NCBI GenBank assembly: GCA_947652605.1
Contig: OX393576.1
Coordinates: 59,000,966 to 59,064,965, forward strand
Length of the DNA stretch: 64,000 nucleotides
Direction: 5' to 3'
From: Elmis aenea
Taxonomy: Eukaryota; Arthropoda; Insecta; Coleoptera; Elmidae
The notes under the pieces are model-generated. The model had not been told where the DNA came from. It did not search any database and saw only the letters and a program-made list of their open reading frames with translations. Each line of letters opens with the position of its first letter. Positions within the stretch are counted from its first letter, which is position 1. A program made the translations under genes and the position numbers. Of this stretch, positions 1 to 11,119 are shown one piece after another.

Positions 1-450
1 ATATTTGACTTTGCCATTTTTAACAATTGTTTCAAAAAAGTGCTTAGCGTTATAAATTGTCGAATTCAGAATAAAATGCTTTACAAATTGGCGTTAAAAT
101 CAGATACAGCGTCCATAAGAAAAAACTGACCTGATGATGGTTTAAAAAAAGCGAAACGTCGCATAGAAAATATAATTGGGGATTCTGCTTCCTTGTAAAA
201 AGTGACCATGAACAAGTTTTAATTTAAATGAAATTCGACGTCAAATGAAAAAGTTACGGGCAAAAAACAAAAATCCACTTTTTTACTTTTTCCTCTATAT
301 CTCAAAAACCAAAAAAGCTAGACAAGTTCTGTTTGCGTCAAATTATTAAGCACCTGAATATACAACTTTGCCCTAATTTAACCGAAGTCGTAACTCTTAC
401 CGGTTACTAGATCCCTATAGTGGCCCTCGAAAAACGAGAACCCTGTATAT
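1..450. repeat. Dispersed repeat, copy A
   Basis: This stretch matches 49411-49859 almost base for base in the same orientation. Shared blocks include a GCGTTAAAATCAGATA segment, CTGATGATGGTTT followed by CGAAACGTC, TACAACTTTGCCCTAATTT, and the end GAACCCTGTATA. The block near 360-450 is also related, on the opposite strand, to 34358-34450, which starts ATACAGGGTG. No reading frame is evident. The copy may begin before the window, so its left edge is unknown. I infer a non-autonomous transposable element; the class is not assigned. Confidence 0.8.
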
Positions 451-1712
451 GGGTAAAACTTAATTACATCCAACACACAATATTTATGGGTAATATGAAG
501 TTGAAAAATGTTGCATGTTGTACAACACACCGCTGTAGATGGCCGTCACATTTACAGCCAATGCGTGACGATTAAATTATGGCGATAATTAAAAATCTAG
601 TTATCTGTCTGCTCGAAATTATTAAATTGAGCAATCAAGCTAAAAAATGGCGCACTCTTAACCGTAACTCCCGTGTTGCACAAAGCTACGCGACAAAACA
701 GTAAATTTTCTCTTGACAATTATTTTCATTTTATGTCGAGCTGTAAGCGATTGTATTTAAAACGAGTTCCAGTAAAATCGAACGCCATATAAAAGCACAG
801 GAAGAGAGAAAAACGTTAAAAGACACACTGCACCGATGTTCTCGTAAATAAAGTTAAATCTAATTTCAACCTCCAGGATGTTAAATTAGCGACGTTTTCG
901 AAAAATGAAACATCTGCTACGTGACTCGTCGAAAATCGTGAAAAACAAGCAATGAAATTTGTATTCAGTGTTTATTAGGAGCATTTTTTACACGGACGAC
1001 TTCGTTTACAACAAATTACTTAGAAGCAATTTAGTGAACCAGAACTTGATTTTATCAAGCGGAAAATTTGACCATGGACCGTCACACTTACACAAAAAAT
1101 AACTACACAAAGTTAACGTGCATCTTGGAATTTTTATTTATCATTCTGTTCATTGTTGCTTTACCTACTCAACCGGAGCTGGACGTACACCTGAAACAAA
1201 AAGTTAAAAAAAGGACGTTTTTGTTCGGAGTCTGTGATTTATAGTCTAGACTTCATACACATGTGTAATAATTGAATTATTATAGTATTGAGTACAATTC
1301 TTAAATTCTCATATTCTACGTGCTTCGCACTTTATAACCGTTTTCATGTTCAGTATTGCACAGACATATGGACAGTTATTATGAAAATGGTCTAAGTTTA
1401 TTATTCTTTATATAGAGATTTTCAGGGCTTGCATTTCAGTCGATTTAAAAGTACTAAATAATAAAGTCCGCTAAATTTGCCTACGATTCTGTAAATTTAA
1501 ATATACGTAAAATTGTTTAGGAAGTACCTAGGTAACCTTATTTTAATTCATTAAACCAATATTTTTGTTTTTGGGTCATATTTGGACATACACAATTTCC
1601 TAGTAATTGAATTGTAAATATCAATAATTTTTAATTATCTCAATTTAAATTTTAGTCGAGTTACGCTATGATTTAAAACAGCTTTATTTATAATTTAGAA
1701 TAAGAAACAAAA
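451..1712. other. AT-rich stretch, no gene recognised
   Basis: Both strands are dense in stops. I see no transposon termini and no protein motif here. Confidence 0.5.
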
Positions 1713-2019
1713 TACAGTGGAGTCTCTATAGCGTGAACATCCCATAATGTGTGAATCGACAAAACATGAACACGATCGGTTTAGTATTGTGGCATATTCC
1801 AAAACCTGAACAACAGAATAATTCTTACTGCAAAACGTGAACAACTTATGAAGAAAGCAGTTGTAAATGTAAATAATCAGTTACCTACTCTATTTGCAAA
1901 AAAAAACCGTGTCTAGATTTGTTTAAACTTGTTTAATATCAATCTAAACTTTGACCAAGCGTGTTGCATGTATTATAGTAATTTCTAGTGATGACGGCGT
2001 CTGAAAAGCCAATATACCT

Positions 2020-2570
2020 GTCTGTTTTATACTATACTATTTTTTCGTTTAAGAAAATCGTATACAATTTTCTAGTACGGTGTCAATCAGAAATTAAAAA
2101 TCTTGAACGAAAAATTCGTACGAAATTACTACCGCCCTAAATGCGTCCAATTTTAGCATGGGCGCACGCGTATTCTACTGTTACTGTATCTGACCGCATG
2201 TCCTTTGTGGGTTAGGTTAACTGAAACAATCAAACGATGTTAAATACTACTTATTACCGTTATCCCTCACAATTTATTTTGTAGGAATAAATATGTAGAA
2301 TGGAACAAGCGTTAAATATACGTGAAATTTCAAAATGATTCGCTTTCTGTTCTGTGATCAAATTGAACATTTGATATGGTTACTCAAGGTGCCAACAAAA
2401 TATGATAAAAGTTACTAAAAAGTAACCAAAATATATAGGAGTTTTCGTACCAAAAAATAGTACAATGTAAATGGATCATATTTTCCATGCTAAATTGTTG
2501 AACGAAATTTTTGTATTAAAAATCGTATACGATTTTCTTAAACGAAAAAATATTATAGTATAAAACAGAC
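2020..2570. mobile_element. 551-bp MITE nested in the pogo-like element
   Basis: The ends are inverted repeats of nearly 50 bp, starting GTCTGTTTTATACTATA on both strands, with about three mismatches. The arms continue through TTTTTTCGTTTAAGAAAATC. There is no coding capacity. I could not identify a clear target-site duplication, so the superfamily is open. It must be younger than the pogo-like element around it. Confidence 0.75.
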
Positions 2571-2899
2571 TTTACGTTGAAAAAAAACCACAACTTTTGT
2601 CAGAGTGACGAAAGGATGTGGAGTAACTACTTTGTCAAAAAAATACAAGGTAAGCCAATACCACCGTATGTGCTTTAAAAAGAAGGAAGCAAAAGTTACC
2701 TTAACAGTTGCTATGACATTTTCTGGACTAGGAAAATGAAAATCTCTGATCAGAATTTACCAGGATGGAAAAGACCATCTACTAATGGTTTTTTCGACAA
2801 AAAGATTGAAATGCATCAATAAGTAGTGTGTTATTCTAAAAGAGGAAGCAAAATATTGTACAAGAAGATTGGAGAGAATTGACATACATTTTCCGCTAG

Positions 2900-2960
2900 C
2901 TTAATAGTTGAAAAAATTTAAGAATCGGTATGGTATTTGTTTTGTGACTATTACTGAAAA
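2900..2960 (+). pseudogene. Fragment of CENP-B/Tigger-type transposase DNA-binding domain
   Basis: One short plus-strand frame gives WLKKFKNRYGI, close to the W-L-x-K-F-x-x-R-[HY]-x-I signature in the second helix-turn-helix (CENPB) domain of pogo/Tigger transposases. Stops lie on both sides and the DDE catalytic domain is not visible. The position inside TA-flanked CAGT termini supports the call; on its own the match would be too short. Confidence 0.4.
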
Positions 2961-3283
2961 CAAATCATCTTCACAACCAGAGCTAGTTGCTCCCTTTCTA
3001 TAAAAACTTGCAAATAAAATTGAAGAGTCAAATTTAACCGATGATCTGGGAAAACTTTTGTTTTAAGTGGAAAAAAAATATCAGCGACTGTGTGAAAATA
3101 ACCAAAGCATGTATAAAAGTGATATAATTTAAAGTTCAGTTGTTTTAATATACGCCGTTCCTGGTAATGGCTAGTGTTAATTAATCCACAACTTTAACTC
3201 AGTTCTAACAACTACCTATTCAATAATGTGACCTCCTCGAAACGGTGAACTTAATTAGTTCACGTTACAGAGATTGTACTGTA

Positions 3284-4851
3284 CTATTGGTTGATTTCAG
3301 TATGTATTTACTTTTTGCAAATTACATTATGCTTAAAAATTCTTTTATAAACCTCTACATTTTCGTATTGCCCGACGAATTTAATTGTAAAGTAGCACGG
3401 TTTTACTCCTTAGCTTAAGGAGTTTTTAATTAGACTAGGGTTAGAACCGTTTTTATTATTAATGATTACGTAATGTCATTTACTAACGAATTTTCAATCG
3501 GTCAAAGCATGTGAATATTTTAAAATATTAATTATTGTAAATGGTATCAATTTAAAAGTTCAGACCAAATTATATGCAAATTATTGGTCTTCTGCATTTT
3601 ATCCAAAAATGAACTTGCACCACTTTGATAATGAACTGTCAAACGATTTTTTTTTGTATTGTGTTATTGTAATTTTTTTTGCGTTGCTCTGTAGAGGGTG
3701 TATTATTTTAGATGGAAATACTGTCTCAGTTAATATCGACAGTATACTTTAGTCCTCTGGTTTTTAAACCAATTTTGCATGACTGTAAGAAATTTTAAAG
3801 CTTTTATAATTCTGAAGTTTGTTTGCTTAATCAGGGATGCACAGACTTGTTAAGTTTAGGTGCCACATAAAGTCTCTCTGACATATGGAAGGGCCGCCAA
3901 AAAATCATAAAGTTATGTATCATATATAATTAATTATATATTTTTTTTTTACCCTTAAGATTTCATTTCAAGCAACATACTGCTTGCGGTTGTTTTCTTT
4001 CGAGAAAAGTTTGTAATTAAGCTTTCTCTGAATTTTAAAAAAAAATGTTGCAATTAATTAAATTTGTATCATATTGCTTATTTTGTAGCAAGAATTTTAT
4101 TTTGATTAACTGCTATTAAGAAAGATAATAAAGTCTTAAAACTTGTTCAGCATTTCTACAGCGAATTCTTCGTGAAAGAGACGAGTTATTTGTAATTAAT
4201 CTTAGTTACATTAGATTACACATTGCTCTAGCTTTTTATTTGGAGGGCATAATTCAAATTTTTGAATCTCTGCAGAAATTTTTGCGATTGCGTTTTTTGT
4301 ATGTTGTGTCTAGATATAATGATATATTTTTTAAGTCAAAGAATTTTTGTCTTTATAAAATAAGCAGAGAATTGAATTTTTTCTTAAACCCTAAAATAAT
4401 TATATTCTGTAGAGATTTTTAATATCATGCTTAACTTTTTTTAAAGTTTCTTAATAATTACCTATGCTTCTTGATAGGATGTCTTGTATAATTCCTATAA
4501 TTGTTTTACAACATTTGTGAATCAATCATGGTTATGTATTGCGTTTTTCAAACATTTCGTCGTAGATATATGGATAAATTAATTTTTATTTATTCATACA
4601 AATTACTATATACTATATTATCATATGAACAGACGAGGCATAAACCTTTTTTTTATCGCATGAACTATATTTTATGAACTTATTTAAACTGTGCATGTTA
4701 GGCTTACGAATTTTTTAAATTAAGAAATGCGTTGTAGATTTGCCAGCGATCTATTAAATTTTAGACTTAGAAGATAGTTCATGTGTTAAAATAACCGAAG
4801 CGGTAACTGTGCTCAACACACGGTATATAAACGTATACCCCGAACGGTCCC
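3284..4851. other. AT-rich stretch with one possible transposon scar
   Basis: No gene recognised. A small hairpin CTCCTTAGCTTAAGGAG lies near 3406. Around 3833-3900 a GC-richer patch beginning CAGGGATGC and containing GGGCCGCC could be a single hAT-like terminus, but no partner end was found. The reading frame of 60 codons at 4240 has no recognisable motif. Confidence 0.4.
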
Positions 4852-4854
4852 TTA

Positions 4855-6198
4855 TGCCCGTACTCATAGTCGAATCTCGAACTTGTTCTTGAGACATACT
4901 CAACGGAGTTGATCTCAAGTATTTGCGAATGCTCAGCGACGGTTGTATTCCATAAACAGAACTTCGGCAATTCTCGGCGAAGATCAAGAATATCACAGGA
5001 ATCTAGTAACTTTTTACATTTATACATTGTCTGCATTGAATATTATACTATTCATATCCTAGTTCGCGTTTGAAATTAGTTTTGAAAGTGGTGTCAGTAA
5101 ATTTTGTCTTGTTTCAATAATTTTGTCCATCTCCAAATTGTTGTCTTCTTGGAAATAACCCCTTTTGTAATTCTGGATATTTCTGTATTGTATCGACAAA
5201 TGGCAGCGTAATGATACGTTTCCCGTTATTCTCTGTAACTGTAAATGGGGCATGTACATAGTTTTAAGTATTAATTCCAATTTATTCTAGTTTCGACATC
5301 AGTCAAGTGCTGTTGTCAGTAAATTTCTTCGTGTTCGATAATTTTTTTTACAATTACTTGGTGTTTCATTGTCTGCAGTGCTTTAAAAAAAAAACGCTAT
5401 GGCGAGTTAAATTGTAACATATACAATCAAAGAAAAGTTGCTGCTTGCAAATTTAGTCGCCCATCACAAAATCGTGGAGGATAAAAAAACAGATGCGACC
5501 ACAATTCTGATGAAACAAGTAAATTCGTAACACTATTTCTACATTTGGGAAACACGATTCTAATGAATTTTCCAGTATCTCACGCGTCTGTACTCTAATG
5601 AAAAAAATAAAAATGTCTTTTGCTGAAAAAAGTTGGATCTGAAAAAAAAATACCGTTATTTTAAAAGCTAAACATTTTCTGCTCTAAGCGCGGGACCCGT
5701 AGCACTTGCTACTGCTGTATGGCTAATCCGGCACTACATTTACTGGATAATTTTTTTTATTGCCCCCAAGTTTTCTGACATTTTCATGGACAACTAATTA
5801 ATAATTGCAATTGCTACACCCACTCAACAAGAAAATTTTGAAATTAATTATATTACAATATATAATAAAAAATTATTGATCTAAATCTACGAGTTCTATG
5901 AACTCTAATAAATTATCCTCCCGATCATTCATTTTGATTCACTTCACGCACCGTGTACAAATACAATATCATTACAACATAAAAATAGGTGATCAAATGG
6001 AGAACTGTATTGAAAATGTGAGGCCAGAGTTACCGCAAGCACGACTCAAGGTTGGTTTGCACCCGACTTGAGTAAAGTAGCTGCCAAGTACGTGTGAAGT
6101 AACGCTTAAGGTAGAAGTAACGACTATGGAATGCAATGGAAGACTTGAGTCGCTCTCAAGTCGGAGATCGAACGAAGTATCGACTATGAGTACGGGCA
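4855..6198. mobile_element. 1.34-kb element with TTA duplication (PIF/Harbinger-like)
   Basis: Both ends carry the inverted repeat TGCCCGTACTCATAGTCGA, identical over 19 bp and followed by weaker similarity (TCTCGAAC versus the CTTCGTTCGA type). The flanks are TTA at 4852-4854 and TTA at 6199-6201. A 3-bp TTA/TWA duplication is characteristic of PIF/Harbinger transposons. The interior shows no transposase, so this looks non-autonomous. The interior has its own inverted CTTGAG/CTCAAG motifs close to both ends (near 4890-4920 and 6140-6165), consistent with subterminal binding sites. Confidence 0.7.
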
Positions 6199-6201
6199 TT
6201 A

Positions 6202-7526
6202 GTCTTGCTGTTTGACAATTATTTGTAGCCCTGCATTTGTGTCTCCGCAAATTTATAGTAAGATAAGATCGTAAATTTATGACGTTAACTATCAACTAGC
6301 ACTACAATTGGAGTAAATATGTGCATAAAATGCGACTATACATGGTTAATTAAACATTAGATTTCTTAAGAACGTCTCTTTATGTTTTCCTTGAAAAAAT
6401 CTCTTGTTTGACTTTTTTAAATTAAGTTATACAGCAAAAATTATATATCTAAAAAAATAAGTATGTTAACGATAACATAATAAATTAAACTTTAATAAAA
6501 CAAGGAACATAATTATAAAGTTAGTTTTAGGACTTTTTCTGTTCTTCAGTGCTTAAATTTAAAGTTCATAGTTTTAGCTTTTAGGATAAAATCTGCTGTA
6601 TTTCAAAACTCAAACAGCGACCTCAACTGGTAACAACATATTGTAGAAAAAGGTTGAAATTCAGTATGCAGCTTAGGAATTCGTATTCTTGACAAGACGA
6701 GACTCCAAAAGAGGTTAAATGTTCGCATATATTTGAGTTTGAGGCATTTTTAATACGTTTAAGGACTACTGAAAGTTCTAAAAAAAAGTCGTGAAATGTA
6801 AGGACTTATATTAATGACGATTTGTCTTAATTATATCGAGTTTTTAAAGTAATAATTAAATTAAAAAGTATATTTATATGTATAGACGGTTTCAAGATTT
6901 CTCTTTAATTGAAACTTATTCGTAAATTTCATCGACTTTCCAGAAGTTACACAATATTCACAATTAGAGTTGCAGATTTACAAACCAATAAGCAAATAAT
7001 TTTAATCAACATGATTTAATTTGATGTTATTCAAGTCTCTCTGTTCATTTACATAATTCCGAATTTAAAAACGTATACAAGAAAGATTACTGTTATGTTT
7101 GGGAATACTTATATCCGCAAACAAAAATTTTACTGAATGAAATAATTATGTGAAATCAAAACGAATATCGTGCATGACAGATGAAAATTAACACATGTTT
7201 TGCAAATTAGTGAAGCAAATATTGACGCAGATATCACTGAAACAGCAAAGCAATGCAATGGACACGTTGTCATTAATTTTAACACGACGTTTAATTTACC
7301 TTTAACGGGTATTATTTCCTAAATATTAATTAATGTTCATTTTTATCGCCAACATAGTATTGATGATTTATCCAATTTTTTGTGTTATGTAAAATGCCTA
7401 ACAATTATTAAAGCTTCTATTTTTATGAATACTGTACTGCAACGTACCCTACTTAGACTGGAGTAACGGTAGTTATTATTTAGGATTTAATTTTTTATCT
7501 AAAGTAAGCTGCTTATATGATATTTA
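6202..7526. other. AT-rich stretch, nothing recognised
   Basis: No protein motif, paired termini or tandem repeat stands out on either strand. Confidence 0.5.
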
Positions 7527-7720
7527 GGCTCGTGATCGACGAATCTTTGTGGAGAACTCCTTTACGTCGTTTTGCGTAGCACTCGAAGTTAACAACGGTC
7601 GCTAAGGTTGTATAAAGTAAATAAAACCACACAAATTATGTAGAATCATATTAATTGCCAATTATTTTCTTGTCGTTTATAAGTTTTAATATAATATTAC
7701 GTCTTTATTTCTACTTAAAT
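7527..7720 (+). repeat. LTR-like dispersed repeat, copy 1
   Basis: Conserved blocks in order: GGCTCGTGATC, then CGTTTTGCGTAGCAC, then AAATAAAACCACACAA, then TCTTTATTT. The same block order recurs at 45183-45335 (plus) and in reverse at 58010-58150. Spacing and the run of AATAAA-like signals would suit a solo retrotransposon LTR, but I cannot see TG...CA boundaries or a duplication, so the class is an inference. Confidence 0.4.
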
Positions 7721-7765
7721 AAATCGAAGATACGAAGTGATCATGCACATAAAGTTGTGTTATAA

Positions 7766-7930
7766 GAAAAGATGGACGTGCAGGTCCGGCATGACAGCAA
7801 TAACTCGCCCAAGCAAACTTCGACGATAGAACAAGGTAGAACCAACCTAGTGACTCTTCCAGCGTCGACTCGCCCAAAGAACTACGGCACTAGGTCAGGC
7901 AAGGAGTAAACCTTTGGCCCCTGCACGTAA
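7766..7930. other. GC-richer patch with inverted ACGTGCAGG ends
   Basis: ACGTGCAGG at 7774 faces CCTGCACGT at 7920. ACTCGCCCAA occurs twice inside (near 7804 and 7869). A 63-codon frame lies on the minus strand without a recognisable domain. It may be a small inverted-repeat element; evidence is thin. Confidence 0.3.
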
Positions 7931-8086
7931 TGAGACAAACATCATTATTTCTCTTTTGTTTATGTTTTTTATTAAACAAATAGATTTGATTTAGGAATAG
8001 TTAATCTTAACGTAAATGTTCTAATGGTTAAACTAATGATTTAATAGTTAGTCGAATAAAAGACAGACTAAACAAAAACTTAAAAA

Positions 8087-8455
8087 CAGGGCTTTGGAGC
8101 GGAGCACGGAACTGGAGTACGGAGCAATGAGTTTTTGCCCGGAGCAGGAGCGGAGTCCGGAGCAAATAATTTTGATTGCTCCACTGCTCCAGTTTATTAT
8201 GTAAAATTTAAAAAAAAACTGCTTTTTTTCTTTTTTTTTATCTTTGAAGTTCAATAATTTGTTTCTACAAACATTTATTTAACTTCACTTGTTTGTTATG
8301 GTCAAATATTGTAATTTTTGACCCATTTACACATATCCGATAAAATCAAAGCTTTGTTTTTAAAAACAAAACTTGTTTTAAAAATGTTAACAATATTTGG
8401 AGCATGGAGCGGAGCTGGAGCAGGCATTTTGATGTCGGAGCGGAGCTGGAGGGGA
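8087..8455. repeat. GGAGC-rich repeat with a hAT-like end
   Basis: The left edge reads CAGGGCTTTGGAGCGGAGC, resembling a hAT terminus. Units of GGAGC/GGAGCGGAGC cluster at 8096-8165 and again at 8398-8450, with an AT-rich spacer between. A matching CCCTG end was not found on the right, so the element is truncated or decayed. No coding potential. Confidence 0.5.
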
Positions 8456-8459
8456 TCAA

Positions 8460-9446
8460 TTAAAAAATTGGACTTGAAGCTTGAAAATATACTTTAATTT
8501 TAAACTGTCCACGATCATTTGGGAGTCGGTACAAATAATGCAATTATGATTATTTATCCATCTTACTAGTAGGGTCATTACAGTACGAAAAACGAAGTTG
8601 AAGTTTTGCGATTAAAGCTTTTTTTAACAATACGATTCGACAAAAAATTAAATCCTTATGGCACTCTTTCTCAGAAAGATTTCCGATTCCTATTGCAGAC
8701 CACGATTGTAAAGTGTAAATATTATTTTCAGCTTCTCCTCTTAAATTATCTAGAAAGTAAATATTTTTTTCCAAAATTTGTCTAAACGTTTTAAATGTAT
8801 GCACCAGATTTAATTTATTTCCGTTTACAATTTAATTGATTTGTACATTGTGTTCGCAAGACGGTTCAAAATTATTTAACCTAGTTTACTGACTATCTAT
8901 GTTTTTGCCCAGCTAAGATTTATTTGCTGTCATATATCACTGTCAAAGTTCGTTACATTTTCTCAATAATATCTCGTTTTAATCGTTCCCAATCATGTTC
9001 CCGAGAAAACAGGCGGTAGCTTTAATTGGTTGTAAAATATATGAAACTACACAAAAGGATATCAATGCAAATCCGATTGTGTGGTCAGTTCCAAGGTCAG
9101 GTTCTTTGTGGAGGACATTTTTGTACGGGAATCTGCATTCCTATAGGCGTGCGATACCACACCTTATTATACTAAATTCACGAACATTGATAAAGCTACC
9201 GGACTGTTTATTATGGTAACGAGGATAGCTTCAGCTACCGACTCCCGAGTGTTCGCTCGTATAAGGCACAATTTATTCCCAATAACTAGCAAGTAATTGC
9301 GTCCTTCACAAACTCTGGGACCATTATGGAGCTTTTATATCTCAGTTCCACCTTTAAAATGTTTCGATAATAACAACTCACGATAAATGCCCTCATTTAG
9401 TTCGATTCGAACACACGCGAATCGTTAAAGCGCTATTAAAACATTA
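8460..9446. other. No gene recognised
   Basis: Frames of 84 codons (8550-8804, minus) and 74 codons (8995-9219, plus) show no known motif, codon pattern or splice context that I can defend. Treated as chance. Confidence 0.4.
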
Positions 9447-9680
9447 GTCTGCGTTTTCATTACAAGCGTATTCGCGCGAATGAGCCTCGCGCGTACGCGT
9501 CCGTATTCGCGCGACTGAAACAAACCAATGCAAGCATATGTATAAGAGCGGTTATACTACAAGCGAGAATTCGCCCGAAACCACTCTCATATGCTTGCAT
9601 TGGTTTTTTGATTCGCGCGTATACGGACGCATACGCGCGAAGCTCTTTCGCGCGAATACGGCTGTACTGTAACCGCAGCC
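9447..9680. mobile_element. 234-bp PIF/Harbinger-type MITE, foldback
   Basis: Two arms of about 100 bp are inverted copies of each other: GTCTGCGTTTTCATTACAAG at the left pairs with GGCTGCGGTTACAGTACAGC read from the right, and both continue through CGTATTCGCGCGAA, GCGTCCGTAT and CCAATGCAAGCATATG. TTA flanks both sides (9444-9446, 9681-9683), the target duplication typical of Harbinger MITEs. It is strikingly CpG-rich (repeated CGCG) for this AT-rich window. Non-coding. Confidence 0.85.
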
Positions 9681-9953
9681 TTAGGTGGGTTTGTGTGACG
9701 TTTAAAAATAATTAAAAATATTTCTCGTATTCCGCGTTTATTAAAATTTTAAAATTGAAACCACATTGCAGGTTAAACAACGGAATAGGAAGCGGGAGTT
9801 ATTATATTATGAGAAATAAAAGCTGCGCTTTTGTACTAATATCATGTTTCCGGAATTTCGTTTGCACTGTGTCCATTGTTAAAAATAATTTTAATGAGTT
9901 TCTTAAACGGTAACAAATATTACATTCTTTATGTTCTGTACAGCAGTGGTTCT

Positions 9954-10190
9954 TAAGCTTTTAGTAGTCATGGCCCCCTAAATATCCTAAAAAAAAATTG
10001 CGGTCCCCTAGTTTATAGTACAATAATTATTACGATTTATTTTAGTCGAATCAAAGAAAATATCTTTCCGATGGTTCTAGCGCAATTACTTCCCGGACAT
10101 TAACTCCCCTTTAATAACCTTCCGGAAAACAACCCCCTGTTTAAAAACCTTTCTGATGATTAACCCCCCGTACAAAAAAAGCAGAGGTTA
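9954..10190. repeat. hAT-like terminus, remnant
   Basis: CAGTGGTTCTTAAGCTTTT followed by ATGGCCCCCT has the form of a Charlie-like hAT end. C-rich segments (AACCCCC, CTCCCC) follow to about 10170. No facing end was found within reach, so only one terminus survives. Confidence 0.45.
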
Positions 10191-10936
10191 ATTGTCCTTT
10201 TACGTTTTCGATGTAATGAATACAACAGTCGCGTCTTTGCAAACTTAAAATCATGTACAATTATTACTTTTTTAATATTTAATTTAGTAATTATTTATTT
10301 ATTCTCTTTATAATAAATAAAACAAAACAAATTGACAGAAAAATGTTTTACTTAAAAAAAATGAATCACATATTTGATTATATTATATCAACAAAAGAAT
10401 TCATTAGGTACCAAATTTAAAGCAGCTTCCGCTGGTGATGAAGTTATAAAATAATAGATGTTTAGAATGAGAATAGTACTTGAAAACAAATAGGAAAAAA
10501 AACAACTTTCCTTGGAGACAACAAAATTTAAAAAATTCTAAAACACAGTAACATTAACGAAAATATGGAACGAACTAGATAGACGAATAATATTTTTTTA
10601 AGCTTTTTACTAATCTCCTTTTTTAATCCGTTACCTTTTAAGTATTCAGGTAAACTAATGTTAAAAGTCTTTAAACTTAAAGCGGTAGGATTAGTTAGGC
10701 CAATGTTAGAAAAAAACAGCGTGCAAATAAAAACACCAAGCACCTCGTGTTTGGTATTCATGCAAAGAATTGTTTTTTTTTTATAGCATTCGATTTTTGT
10801 TCTTTTTTTATTATTTTGTAAATAAGTTGAGCTTGTTCGATTTTTACTAAACTTTTCAAACTATAATTTTATTGTGTAATACACAACAACAAATATAGAT
10901 TATTTTATTCTTGAGGCTTTCGCGGCCTTTATCCAT
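10190..10936. other. No gene recognised
   Basis: AT-rich. The 77-codon minus-strand frame at 10528-10761 has a hydrophobic start but no recognisable family. Confidence 0.4.
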
Positions 10937-11119
10937 AATACAATCTTGGTTTCCGGGTTTGGAACCGCGTCTTCTATATTTAGAAGTAGTTGACGTTTCG
11001 ACCATTGTGTCTTGGTCTTTTTCAAAACGACTGAAAAAGACCAAGACACAATGGTCGAAACATCAACTACTTCTAAATATAGAAGACGCGGTTCCAGACC
11101 CGGAAACCAAGATTGTATT
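10937..11119. repeat. 183-bp near-perfect palindrome
   Basis: The left arm (AATACAATCTTGG... to GTCTTGGTCTTTTTC) is repeated in inverse on the right with about three mismatches, around a 7-base loop near 11025-11031. Arms are about 88 bp. The arms contain GACGTTTCGACC/GGTCGAAACATC. The overlapping frames on both strands (10900-11151, 10911-11132, 11012-11326) are by-products of the symmetry. It would extrude as a cruciform or transcribe as a long hairpin. Confidence 0.85.

Larger units (their letters stand above)
1715..3281 (+). mobile_element. Pogo/Tigger-like DNA transposon, decayed
   Basis: The left end reads CAGTGGAGTCTCTATAGCGT and the right end, on the reverse strand, reads CAGTACAATCTCTGTAACGT. 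These are matching terminal inverted repeats of the CAGT...CTCT type common in pogo/Tigger elements. Each end is flanked by TA (1713-1714 and 3282-3283), the target duplication expected of the Tc1/mariner/pogo superfamily. Around 2900-2950 on the plus strand a frame gives WLKKFKNRYGI, resembling the CENP-B/Tc5-type DNA-binding helix of Tigger transposases. No long frame survives. A separate inverted-repeat element (2020-2570) sits inside, so the original element was about 1 kb. Too short and broken to be active. Confidence 0.7.

Noticed and set aside
128..170. Hammerhead-ribozyme-like core (CTGATGA ... GAAACGTC) in the repeat at 0.13 kb and its copy at 49.54 kb
   Set aside because: A short stem II (GTTTT/AAAAC) can form, but the bases next to CTGATGA do not pair with the bases after the only candidate cleavage triplet (GCGTC at about 110), and no stem III loop is found downstream. 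A covariance-model search (hammerhead types I and III) would settle it; a significant hit in both copies would reverse this.
8995..9219. 74-codon frame starting MFPRKQAVALIG as a possible gene
   Set aside because: No family match, no splice or polyadenylation context, and a length expected by chance in 64 kb.
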